Of a DNA stretch of 10,622 bases, positions 1 through 6,279 are shown piece after piece. The stretch lies in the NCBI GenBank assembly GCA_018671205.1, contig JABHIC010000153.1, forward strand, positions 1 to 10,622, written 5' to 3'. This stretch comes from Gammaproteobacteria bacterium. Lineage in GTDB: Bacteria; Pseudomonadota; Gammaproteobacteria; GCF-002020875. Position numbers and translations under genes: made by a program. Below the pieces are notes generated by a model, which did not search any database, was not told the DNA's origin, and saw only the letters and a program-made list of their open reading frames with translations. Numbering within the stretch: position 1 is the first letter of the stretch; every line of letters begins with the position of its first letter.

Positions 1-2030
1 GGAGAGGCGTTCGCCTGGGAGCGCATTGCGGTGCCTGCCTGTTGCAGTACCTGTGCTCGACTCAGTGCAGCGGACTCTTTGGCAAAGTCGGTATCAACGA
101 TCCGGGAGCGTGCCGCGGAGGTCTGTTGAGAGACAGATGCCAGGTTATCAATCGCATATTCCAGCCGGTTGTTGATGGCACCCAGCTCGCCCCGTTGATT
201 GTTGACCGAGGTGATGGCGCGATCAATGACATCGATTGACTTCTGTGCGTTGGCAGCGGTATCAATGCTCATGCTGTTGATTGAGGTTCCAAAGCTCCCT
301 TCGGCGGTCACGTTGGCCTCTTTCAGGCCGATCTCGGTGACCGAGGCGGCAGTGCCCAGGTCGATGCTGATGGGGTTGTTGTTCTCTGCGCTCAGCTTGA
401 GTCCACCATAAACGGTTCTGGCGGAGGCCGCTCCGGTGAGTCCTGATGAGGAGGACACCGTATCACCCTTGGCGATGGTCACAGAGATGGCTGTGGTGTT
501 CTCAATAGAGACCGCGCTGTTTCCGGCGATCAGCAGTGAGGAGCTATTGCCCTGTAGCTGGATCTTCTGCCCCGAAATTGTTGCGGTGATTCCGGTGAGG
601 TCGGTCTTGTCATTGATGTTCTGGGTAATATCTGCCAGGGTTGCGCCCGCTGAGGCGGCATCCGCTGAGATTCCATTGATCATCAGAGCAACACCGGAGT
701 AGGCCGCTGCGGTAGAGAAATCAAGCTCGGCAGAGATGAATGCCTCCGCCTTGACACCCGTCTGGTCACTGACCGCATTGATGGCATCAATCTTTGAGCT
801 GAGGGAACCGGCAGTGGTTGCCTCCTCAATCGAAACACCGTTGATGTTGAGGTCACCTGCTCCCCAGACGGTGCTGGCGCTGGTGATGCCTGTCCCCTCA
901 ATGGTGCCCGCCTCGGTAGATTCACGGAAGCCGAGCATGGTTAGGTCACTGAAGTGGCCGGTAGTGCCTCGTTGAATGGTGATCGGATCACCATTATCTG
1001 AGGTGAGAGCAATGCTGGAGTTAGCGGAGATGTTGCCGCCAATCGCACCGCCACCATCGGTCACGGAGATGTTGGATACCCCTTCGGCAGAGACCACAAA
1101 TTTATTATCAACCACGGAGGCGGAAAATGCGCCGTTTGCCGTTTCGTTGAGCTTGCTGGCGATCTCCTCCATGTTGTCGGCATCGCGAATCTTGTAGCTC
1201 TGTACCGTATCATCGGCCATGGTCAGGGTTACAGTAACTTCCTGTGTCCCCTCAATGTTGCCATCACCTGTGATGATGGTCTCGGCCGTACCGATCAGGG
1301 TGGCACTGACTCCAACCACATTCTCATTGATCGAGTTGATCAGGGTGTCCATGCTATCCGCAGTGGGAACAAACTCAGTGCCTCCCGGTTTGATAACCGA
1401 TTGGCCATTAATGTTGATGTCGTTGTAACCAATGGCGCTACTCTGGGCTGTCGCGTAGGTGCTCGCTGCGGTCAATACCATCGCAGAGCCGAGCATATCG
1501 GTACTGGTAGAGCCCATTCCCAGGCTCTTAGTACCCATGTCGTCAATCCCAAAAGAGACGGTCTGGTTGGCATCCGCACCAATCTGCAGATCAACATTCT
1601 TCATCTCGCCATCCAGCAGGGTCTGCCCGTTGAATTTGGTGGTCTCCGCAATGCGGTCGATCTCCATTAATAGCTGCTTGAACTCTGCGTCGAGAGAGGC
1701 GCGGTTCTCGCTATCATTATAGGTTCCGTTGGCAGACTGGATCGAGAGTTCTCGCATCCGTTGCAGGACGTTGGTGCTCTGATCCAGCGCCCCCTCCGCT
1801 GTCTGTATCAGTGAGATACCGTCATTGGCATTTCGTACCGCCTGATCCAGTCCGCGGATCTGTGAGGTCATCCGATTAGAGATGCCCAGACCTGCGGCAT
1901 CGTCTCGGGCACTGTTAATACGCTTGCCACTAGATAGACGTTCCATGGCCTCGCTCTGCTCACGAACTGCTACACTGATATGGCGTTGAGCGCCGATTGA
2001 GGCGACGTTTGTATTAATTACCATTGACAT
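1..2030 (-). CDS. fliC: Flagellin FliC1, 3' end cut by window edge
   Basis: Structural subunit of the flagellar filament, secreted by the flagellar type III apparatus. Reading from the ATG at 2030 (AGGAGAAA ribosome site just upstream) gives 676 codons without a stop. The conserved N-terminal D0/D1 region starts MSMVINTNVAS and carries QRMRELS near residue 90, the segment matching the TLR5-recognition site of enterobacterial flagellins. A large inserted region of Flagellin_IN-like repeats follows, then the C-terminal D1/D0 region (VNNQRGELGAINNRLE, SRAQVLQQAGTAM). By alignment with FliC2 about ten residues and the stop lie outside the window. Oddity: the visible tail reads AMRSQANAS where the other two copies have AMLAQANSA. 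The gene follows fliC2 in the same direction but has its own promoters and lies beyond a strong terminator. The flagellin call is certain; the paralogue number is my label. Confidence 0.97.
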   Translation of the reverse strand, partial: MSMVINTNVASIGAQRHISVAVREQSEAMERLSSGKRINSARDDAAGLGISNRMTSQIRGLDQAVRNANDGISLIQTAEGALDQSTNVLQRMRELSIQSANGTYNDSENRASLDAEFKQLLMEIDRIAETTKFNGQTLLDGEMKNVDLQIGADANQTVSFGIDDMGTKSLGMGSTSTDMLGSAMVLTAASTYATAQSSAIGYNDININGQSVIKPGGTEFVPTADSMDTLINSINENVVGVSATLIGTAETIITGDGNIEGTQEVTVTLTMADDTVQSYKIRDADNMEEIASKLNETANGAFSASVVDNKFVVSAEGVSNISVTDGGGAIGGNISANSSIALTSDNGDPITIQRGTTGHFSDLTMLGFRESTEAGTIEGTGITSASTVWGAGDLNINGVSIEEATTAGSLSSKIDAINAVSDQTGVKAEAFISAELDFSTAAAYSGVALMINGISADAASAGATLADITQNINDKTDLTGITATISGQKIQLQGNSSSLLIAGNSAVSIENTTAISVTIAKGDTVSSSSGLTGAASARTVYGGLKLSAENNNPISIDLGTAASVTEIGLKEANVTAEGSFGTSINSMSIDTAANAQKSIDVIDRAITSVNNQRGELGAINNRLEYAIDNLASVSQQTSAARSRIVDTDFAKESAALSRAQVLQQAGTAMRSQANAS

Positions 2031-2256
2031 GATATTTCTCCTGGTTTCCTTTTTAACGCCATCTAGGGCAATTCAAAGCTAAAATCTCTGTGATGTTGCT
2101 GGGGGGGAGGCTTCTGGCTACAAAACCCTGTAAGGGGTTGAGAATAAGAGCGTTCCACGTCAACTATATGGCTAATGCCAAACATCAAATTATCTACTAT
2201 GCAGTAACATGCAATCGTTGTGCCACTTGGCTTTCTGATCTTTTGTCTCTACGTTG
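2031..2256 (-). promoter_or_regulatory. Long 5' leader of fliC1
   Basis: Predicted transcript leader of about 170 or 226 nt, depending on which sigma-54 promoter is used. It is alignable along its length with the fliC2 leader. The best conserved blocks are a 13-nt element identical in both copies (2152-2164, sense GTTGACGTGGAAC), a TGGC-N4-GCCA dyad (2169-2180), the block CCAGCAACATCAC, and the ribosome-binding segment AGGAAACCAGGAGAAA. A run of seven C (sense) at 2101-2107 is specific to this copy. Flagellar enhancer-binding proteins of the FlrC/FleQ type are known to bind inside leaders, so the conserved blocks could be activator sites; that is inference. Confidence 0.5.
2210..2225 (-). promoter_or_regulatory. 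Sigma-54 promoter, proximal, for fliC1
   Basis: The minus strand reads TGGCACAACGATTGCA, matching the -24/-12 consensus TGGCAC-N5-TTGCW exactly, with the GG and GC 12 bp apart. The predicted start of transcription is near 2199, about 170 nt before the ATG. The equivalent element is conserved upstream of fliC2. Confidence 0.8.
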
Positions 2257-2265
2257 TATGTAATA

Positions 2266-2282
2266 AAGCAATTGCTGTGCCA
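2266..2282 (-). promoter_or_regulatory. Sigma-54 promoter, distal, for fliC1
   Basis: The minus strand reads TGGCACAGCAATTGCT, again an exact TGGCAC-N5-TTGCW match. It sits 57 bp upstream of the proximal element, with a predicted start near 2256. The same 16 bases occur upstream of fliC2 at the same distance from the proximal element. Confidence 0.8.
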
Positions 2283-2348
2283 AAGAGGGGTAAGGAGAGG
2301 TTTATCCCGGTTTTTTCATCAACCATTGCCGGAATAGCCGCTTGTGGG

Positions 2349-2436
2349 GGCAATTTTTGGGTGAAAAGAGGGAAGGGTGGCAATTGTTGTAGTGGGAGGG
2401 GGGCAACCGTTGCCGGAGGGGGCGGTAATTGTTGTT
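2349..2436. promoter_or_regulatory. Array of GGYAA-N3-TTG sites upstream of fliC1
   Basis: Four related 13-bp sites start at 2349, 2379, 2402 and 2424. The one at 2402-2414 is a perfect palindrome, GGCAACCGTTGCC; the others are partial (GGCAATTTTTGG, GGCAATTGTTGTA, GGTAATTGTTGTT). The last three are spaced 23 and 22 bp, about two helical turns. The array lies roughly 90-180 bp upstream of the distal sigma-54 start site, the usual place for an enhancer-binding protein. The binding protein is not identifiable from the sequence. Confidence 0.45.
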
Positions 2437-2513
2437 ATTAAACAGGTGGTTATTTGGTTTTTTATGAAATGGGTTGTGGTTCTGCTCTGGTGGGCTCCGC
2501 TCCCCGGACAGGC

Positions 2514-2554
2514 AAAAAAACACCCCGCCCTCGTCTGTCACGAGAGCGGGGTGT
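2514..2554 (-). terminator. Rho-independent terminator of fliC2
   Basis: Read on the minus strand, a 15-bp stem (ACACCCCGCTCTCGT with ACGAGGGCGGGGTGT, one G-U wobble) closes a 5-nt loop and is followed by a T run (2514-2519). It begins 21 bp after the fliC2 stop and separates fliC2 from fliC1 transcription. Confidence 0.92.
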
Positions 2555-2575
2555 CACCTTGCGGTTATCGAATGG

Positions 2576-4639
2576 TTATTGAAGGAGCTGCATCACCTGC
2601 TGGGGAGCCGAGTTGGCCTGGGCCAGCATCGCCGTTCCGGCCTGTTGCAGTACCTGTGCTCGACTCAGTGCGGCGGACTCTTTGGCAAAGTCGGTATCGA
2701 CGATCCGGGATCGGGCGGCCGAGGTCTGCTGAGAGACGGATTGCAGGTTGTCGATGGAGAACTCCAGTCGGTTATTGATCGCACCCAGTTCGCCACGCTG
2801 ATTATTGACCGTGTTGATCGCATTATCGATTACATCAATCGACTTCTGTGCGTTGGCAGCGGTATCAATGCTCATCGAGCCGACTGAGGCTCCGGATTTT
2901 CCGCCGGCTGCGATATTGCTCTCCTTGAGCCCTAGCTCGGTTACGGAGGCGGCAGTGCCCAGGTCAATGGTGATTGGGTTGCCATTCTCGGAGCTCAGCT
3001 TGAGGCCACCATAAACGGTTCTTGCTGAGGCGGATGCGGTTAATCCGGAAGAGGAGGAGATGGTGTCTCCCTTGGTGACGGTGATAGAGATCGCAGTGGT
3101 GTTCTCAATAGAGACCGCGCTGTTACCCGCGATTTGTAGTGAGGCACTGTTTCCCTCCAGCTGGATGGTCTGTCCGGATACGGTTGCCTTAATTCCGGTC
3201 AGATCGGTTTTGTCATTAATGTTTTGGGCAATATCCGCTATTGTCGCGCCCGCTGAGGCGGCATCTGCAGAGACGCCATTAATCATCAGCGCAACACCGG
3301 AGTAGGCGCCCGCAGTCGAGAAGTCCAGCTCTGCGGTGACGAAGGTATTGGCCGTGACCCCGGTTTGGTCACTGACCGCATTGATTGCATCGACCTTGGT
3401 GGCCAGTGATGATGCGGTAGTGGACTCCTCAATGCCAACCCCGTTGATATTGAGATCACCCGCTCCCCATACTGTACTGGCTGCGGTAATGCCTGACCCC
3501 TCGATGGTGCCAGCCTCAGTGGACTCACGGAAGCCGAGTGCGGCAAGATCCAGATAGGAGCCGGTGGTTCCCCGTTCAATCGTTATTGGATCACCGTTAT
3601 CGGAAGTTAGTGCCAGGCTGGAGTTGGCGGATATATTGCCTCCGATTGCGCTACCGCCATCGGTGACCGATATGTTCTTTACCCCTTCCGCCGAGACCAT
3701 AAACTTGCTGTCCGATACCGAGGCGGTGAACGAGCCATTCGCGGTATCATTGAGTTTGGTGACGATATCGTCCACAGTGTTGGCATCACGTATCTTGAAG
3801 CTCTGAACGGTGTCATCCGCCATGGTCAGGGTGACCGTGATTTCATCTGTGCCAGAGATGTTGCCGTCCCCAGTGATCTGCCGCTCTGCGGTTCCGATCA
3901 GTGTGGCGGTAACCCCGTTGACATTATCGTTGATCGCATTGACTAGGTTATCCATGCTGTCAGCAGAGGGGACAAACTCAGTGCCCCCGGGTTTGATGAT
4001 GGACTGTCCATTGATGCTGACATCATTGTAGCCAATCGATACATCTGCGCTACCCGCTGTTGCGAAAGCACTGGCTGCGGTCAGTACCATTGCGGTGCCG
4101 ACCATGTCGGTGCTGGTTGAGCCCATTCCCAGGCTCTTGCTGCCCATATCATCAATGCCAAATGAGACCGTCTGGTTGGAGTCTGCCCCAATCTGCAGGT
4201 CAATATTGGTCATTTTTCCGTCGAGTAGGGACTGGCCATTGAATTTTGTATCCTCTGCGATACGGTCAATCTCATCCTGTAGCTGTTTGAACTCCGCATC
4301 CAGCGATGCGCGGTTCTCGCTGTCATTATAGGTGCCGTTTGCGGACTGAACCGATAGCTCACGCATCCGCTGCAGGATATTGGTGGTCTGATCCAGTGCC
4401 CCCTCTGCCGTCTGGATCAGTGAGATGCCATCGTTGGCATTTCGTACCGCCTGATCCAGTCCTCGAATCTGTGAGGTCATTCGGTTAGAGATGCCCAAGC
4501 CAGCAGCGTCATCCCGTGCGCTGTTGATGCGCTTACCACTGGATAGGCGTTCCATAGCCTCGCTCTGCTCACGCACCGCCGTACTGATATGGCGTTGTGC
4601 GCCGAGAGAGGCGACATTTGTGTTAATTACCATTGACAT
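2576..4639 (-). CDS. fliC: Flagellin FliC2
   Basis: Complete 687-residue filament subunit, starting at the ATG at 4639 behind AGGAGAAA. Residues 1 to about 175 are the N-terminal helical D0/D1 region (QRMRELSV at 90-97). Residues about 200-575 are the surface-exposed insert, and about 590-687 the C-terminal D1/D0. The insert contains several Flagellin_IN-like units (around 220-250, 275-320, 395-435 and 450-495). It also has two copies of an L-x-L-x-S-x-NG-x-xIxI module (342-373 and 546-575), which suggests internal duplication. At about 690 residues it is much longer than the roughly 500-residue enteric type. The tail ends QVMQLLQ rather than the usual LSLLR-like ending. It has its own tandem sigma-54 promoters and a strong terminator, so it is probably monocistronic. 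Confidence 0.98.
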   Translation of the reverse strand: MSMVINTNVASLGAQRHISTAVREQSEAMERLSSGKRINSARDDAAGLGISNRMTSQIRGLDQAVRNANDGISLIQTAEGALDQTTNILQRMRELSVQSANGTYNDSENRASLDAEFKQLQDEIDRIAEDTKFNGQSLLDGKMTNIDLQIGADSNQTVSFGIDDMGSKSLGMGSTSTDMVGTAMVLTAASAFATAGSADVSIGYNDVSINGQSIIKPGGTEFVPSADSMDNLVNAINDNVNGVTATLIGTAERQITGDGNISGTDEITVTLTMADDTVQSFKIRDANTVDDIVTKLNDTANGSFTASVSDSKFMVSAEGVKNISVTDGGSAIGGNISANSSLALTSDNGDPITIERGTTGSYLDLAALGFRESTEAGTIEGSGITAASTVWGAGDLNINGVGIEESTTASSLATKVDAINAVSDQTGVTANTFVTAELDFSTAGAYSGVALMINGVSADAASAGATIADIAQNINDKTDLTGIKATVSGQTIQLEGNSASLQIAGNSAVSIENTTAISITVTKGDTISSSSGLTASASARTVYGGLKLSSENGNPITIDLGTAASVTELGLKESNIAAGGKSGASVGSMSIDTAANAQKSIDVIDNAINTVNNQRGELGAINNRLEFSIDNLQSVSQQTSAARSRIVDTDFAKESAALSRAQVLQQAGTAMLAQANSAPQQVMQLLQ

Positions 4640-4863
4640 GATGTTTCTCCTGGTTTCCTTTTAATGCCGTCTTGGGCAATGTATAGCTAAAATGTCAGTG
4701 ATGTTGCTGGGGTGGGATTACTTGTTAAAAAGTTCTATAAATGGTTGAGAACAAGTGGGTTCCACGTCAACACAATGGCTAAAGCCATACATCAAACTGC
4801 TTACAGTACGAAGATATGCAATCTTGGTGCCAATAGGCCTGTTGATCATATATTCTTGCGTTG
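4640..4863 (-). promoter_or_regulatory. Long 5' leader of fliC2
   Basis: Predicted leader of about 167 or 224 nt. It shares with fliC1 the 13-nt element GTTGACGTGGAAC (4759-4771), a stronger dyad ATGGCT-AA-AGCCAT (4775-4788), CCAGCAACATCAC and the ribosome-binding segment. The intervening sequence has diverged, so these blocks stand out as constrained. Their role as activator sites or RNA structure is inferred. Confidence 0.5.
4817..4832 (-). promoter_or_regulatory. Sigma-54 promoter, proximal, for fliC2
   Basis: The minus strand reads TGGCACCAAGATTGCA, an exact TGGCAC-N5-TTGCW match with a predicted start near 4806. Only the spacer differs from the fliC1 counterpart, while both boxes are kept. 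Confidence 0.8.
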
Positions 4864-4872
4864 TGTGTAATT

Positions 4873-4889
4873 AAGCAATTGCTGTGCCA
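4873..4889 (-). promoter_or_regulatory. Sigma-54 promoter, distal, for fliC2
   Basis: The minus strand reads TGGCACAGCAATTGCT, an exact consensus match, 57 bp upstream of the proximal element as at fliC1. The predicted start is near 4863. Confidence 0.8.
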
Positions 4890-5022
4890 GGTTGACTAAG
4901 GGGGCGCTTATTGTCGCTTTATTGGGGGTAGAGCGGCTGGAGAGGGGAAAATCAGCGAAACTGCGCACCATATAATAATGAGTCACTGTGGTAGTGAGCG
5001 TCTTGAATAGATCATCCACAAT

Positions 5023-5084
5023 TTGCCACAGGAGGTTGCCGTCGAGAGTGGCAAGCGTTGCCGATGGCGCTATCAAGGCGGCAA
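5023..5084. promoter_or_regulatory. GGCAA-N3-TTGCC site cluster between fliC2 and divergent fliS
   Basis: A perfect palindrome GGCAAGCGTTGCC lies at 5050-5062. It is flanked by half sites TTGCC (5023-5027 and 5036-5040) and GGCAA (5080-5084). The TTGCC half site at 5036 is 22 bp from that of the palindrome. The palindrome is about 190 bp upstream of the distal fliC2 start and about 108 bp upstream of the predicted fliS1 start, so it could serve both divergent genes. It matches the array upstream of fliC1. Confidence 0.4.
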
Positions 5085-5097
5085 GGATGATCGGTTA

Positions 5098-5132
5098 AAC
5101 ATTGATTATTATCGATTTAATCAATGTTTTTT
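5098..5132. promoter_or_regulatory. AT-rich inverted repeat before the fliS1 promoter
   Basis: Perfect 11-bp arms AACATTGATTA (5098-5108) and TAATCAATGTT (5118-5128) surround a 9-nt centre and are followed by T's to 5132. It ends just before the sigma-54 element at 5138. The right arm and following bases (AATCAATGTTTTT) nearly fit the IHF consensus WATCAA-N4-TTR. A terminator is less likely, since no plus-strand gene precedes it. Operator or DNA-bending site is inferred. Confidence 0.35.
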
Positions 5133-5137
5133 AATGT

Positions 5138-5153
5138 TGGTATGGCTCTTGCT
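5138..5153 (+). promoter_or_regulatory. Sigma-54 promoter for the divergent fliS
   Basis: TGGTATGGCTCTTGCT fits the degenerate consensus TGGYAYR-N4-TTGCW with correct GG-to-GC spacing. The predicted start is near 5164, about 95 nt before the gene. Confidence 0.6.
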
Positions 5154-5245
5154 GTATCTCTGTTAGCCAGTTGATGGCCTGTCGCACAAAAGAGTAGCTG
5201 TATCGATAGAGAAGCGGCGACATCGAAATAATATTGAACCGATAT

Positions 5246-5251
5246 AAGGAG
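5246..5251 (+). promoter_or_regulatory. Ribosome binding site fixing the fliS1 start
   Basis: AAGGAG lies 7 nt before the ATG at 5259 but only 1 nt before an in-frame GTG at 5253, so the ATG is the better start. Confidence 0.8.
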
Positions 5252-5258
5252 AGTGACA

Positions 5259-5681
5259 ATGGCATATGCAGTAAAGCGAGTAGAAGAGGCAGAGGATTAT
5301 CCTTACCATGGTAATTATGGAACCTCATCAGCCACCTACAACAGAGCGCTGGACGTTACATCCCTGACCCCACACCGGTTGACGCAACTGTTACTGGAGG
5401 GGGCCGTGACCTCAACCGTGCAGGCAATTGCGGCAATTGAGATGGAGGATGATGCAGGGAAGATGGCCAGTATTGAGCGTAGTATTTTGATTGTGAATAG
5501 CTTGCGCGAGAGCCTGAATATGGAGAAAGGGGGGGCCATCGCAGAGAATCTGGAGGTTGTCTACCTCTACGCCAGGCAGGAGATGTTGCGGGCAGTCGAG
5601 GAGAATTGTGCCGAAACACTCAAGGTTGTGGTCGATTATCTGGCCGGAATCAGTGACTCATGGCGGGCTATTGCACGATAA
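5259..5681 (+). CDS. fliS: Divergent FliS-family flagellin chaperone (FliS1)
   Basis: A 140-residue protein of the FliS family, cytoplasmic chaperones that bind the disordered flagellin C-terminus and prevent premature polymerisation. The family pattern is clear: LTPHRLTQLLLEGA (36-49, for the usual ATPHKLI-xxL-xxGA), a SLRESLNMEKGGAIAENL segment (81-98), and a final helix ending in W-x-AI. It is strongly diverged from the canonical FliS at 6839-7231. The N-terminus is about 14 residues longer, with a tyrosine-containing stretch, the usual LYEYM becomes VYLYA, and a cysteine sits near 117. It lies divergently from fliC2 with a sigma-54-type promoter, not the sigma-28 type of the second fliS. 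The likely job is chaperone for one flagellin subset; partner choice is inference. Confidence 0.88.
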   Translation: MAYAVKRVEEAEDYPYHGNYGTSSATYNRALDVTSLTPHRLTQLLLEGAVTSTVQAIAAIEMEDDAGKMASIERSILIVNSLRESLNMEKGGAIAENLEVVYLYARQEMLRAVEENCAETLKVVVDYLAGISDSWRAIAR

Positions 5682-5698
5682 ATCAATTGCTTAATCTG

Positions 5699-5708
5699 TT
5701 TTTTTTTT
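5699..5708 (+). terminator. Possible weak terminator after fliS1 (T10 run)
   Basis: Ten T's lie about 18 bp after the fliS1 stop, preceded by only an imperfect AT-rich dyad. Termination here is uncertain. The 12-mer CAATTGCTTAAT just before it also occurs in the fliC2 distal promoter, but without a -24 box here. Confidence 0.25.
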
Positions 5709-5747
5709 GAAAATGGCGTATGGGATGAAATAAATTACTATTTATTG

Positions 5748-5774
5748 TAAAGATTCCTGATGGTGTGCCGCTAC
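5748..5774 (+). promoter_or_regulatory. Sigma-28 (FliA) promoter for flaG-fliT
   Basis: TAAAGATT, 11 bp, GCCGCTAC, compared with the FliA consensus TAAAGTTT-N11-GCCGATAA. The predicted start is near 5782, about 114 nt before flaG. No GG/GC pair with sigma-54 spacing was found in this intergenic stretch. Confidence 0.6.
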
Positions 5775-5895
5775 CAATGATAGCGAAATGTTCTTTGTGC
5801 TTGAGGCCTTGGGAGAGGTTAAGTTGCTTCACAATGTGGTGAGGTCAACATACCCCGGGGTTGAAGAGCCGGTTATCGAAAAGGTGTGGTGAGCT

Positions 5896-6270
5896 ATGGA
5901 AAATTTAACAGCAATTGATGTTGGTAGAGCAACGCCCTCTGTTCAGAAGGCTGTTGAGGTGCAGCAGCTGGATGAGCTTTCACGTATTGCGGAGGTGGCA
6001 GAGGTCGCTAGGGCGACTGAGGCTGCCGAGGATATTCCGCAGATCTCTGCGGAAGAGGTGCAGCGATCAGTGGCGAAGATCAATCAGTTTTTTGAAAAGA
6101 CAGATTACGGATTGAACTTCTCGGTTGATCACGATACGGGGAAGGATGTGATTAAGGTGACGGATCGTGACAATGGCGATGTGATTCGGCAATTTCCCTC
6201 CGAGGAGATTTTGCAGCTTTCGCGTGCCGTTGGTGATCTGCAGGGTTTTTTGATCAAGGAGCTGGTGTAG
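5896..6270 (+). CDS. flaG: FlaG family protein
   Basis: A 124-residue FlaG-family protein. Members affect filament length and are commonly encoded between flagellin and cap genes; the mechanism is poorly defined. The conserved C-terminal half (73-106) contains LNFSVDHDTGKDVIKV, followed by a DxDNGDVIRQFPSEEIL-like stretch typical of the family. The N-terminal 55 residues are low-complexity, rich in Glu, Ala and Val, as is usual for the variable part. The start ATG has only a weak ribosome site (GGTGAG). The next gene begins 9 bp after the stop, and its ribosome site overlaps that stop, so the two are translationally linked. The call is secure by motif and context. Confidence 0.93.
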   Translation: MENLTAIDVGRATPSVQKAVEVQQLDELSRIAEVAEVARATEAAEDIPQISAEEVQRSVAKINQFFEKTDYGLNFSVDHDTGKDVIKVTDRDNGDVIRQFPSEEILQLSRAVGDLQGFLIKELV

Positions 6271-6279
6271 GAGCTTATT

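Noticed and set aside
42..1722. Plus-strand open frames across fliC1
   Set aside because: They are antisense shadows of a continuous 676-codon flagellin frame. The same antisense frames recur over fliC2 because the genes are paralogous.
2101..2107. Homopolymer of seven G as a phase-variation switch for fliC1
   Set aside because: The tract is in the untranslated leader, is short, is not kept in fliC2, and does not lie between promoter boxes.
2377..2887. Plus-strand open frames of 133 and 137 codons
   Set aside because: They run through the fliC2 terminator and the antisense of its C-terminus, have no ribosome site, and resemble no family I know.
4846..5076. 76-codon minus-strand open frame upstream of fliC2
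   Set aside because: It overlaps the distal fliC2 sigma-54 promoter and regulatory palindrome, and the protein shows no recognisable motif.
5075..5110. Sigma-28 promoter on the minus strand for fliC2 (ACCGATCA)
   Set aside because: No TAAA box lies at the required spacing, and it is more than 400 bp from the gene.
5098..5132. Rho-independent terminator on the plus strand
   Set aside because: It has hairpin plus T's, but no plus-strand transcription unit ends there and it abuts a sigma-54 element, so a regulatory role is more likely.
5131..5328. 65-codon minus-strand open frame over the fliS1 promoter and start
   Set aside because: It overlaps fliS1 and its promoter on the opposite strand and has no family signature.
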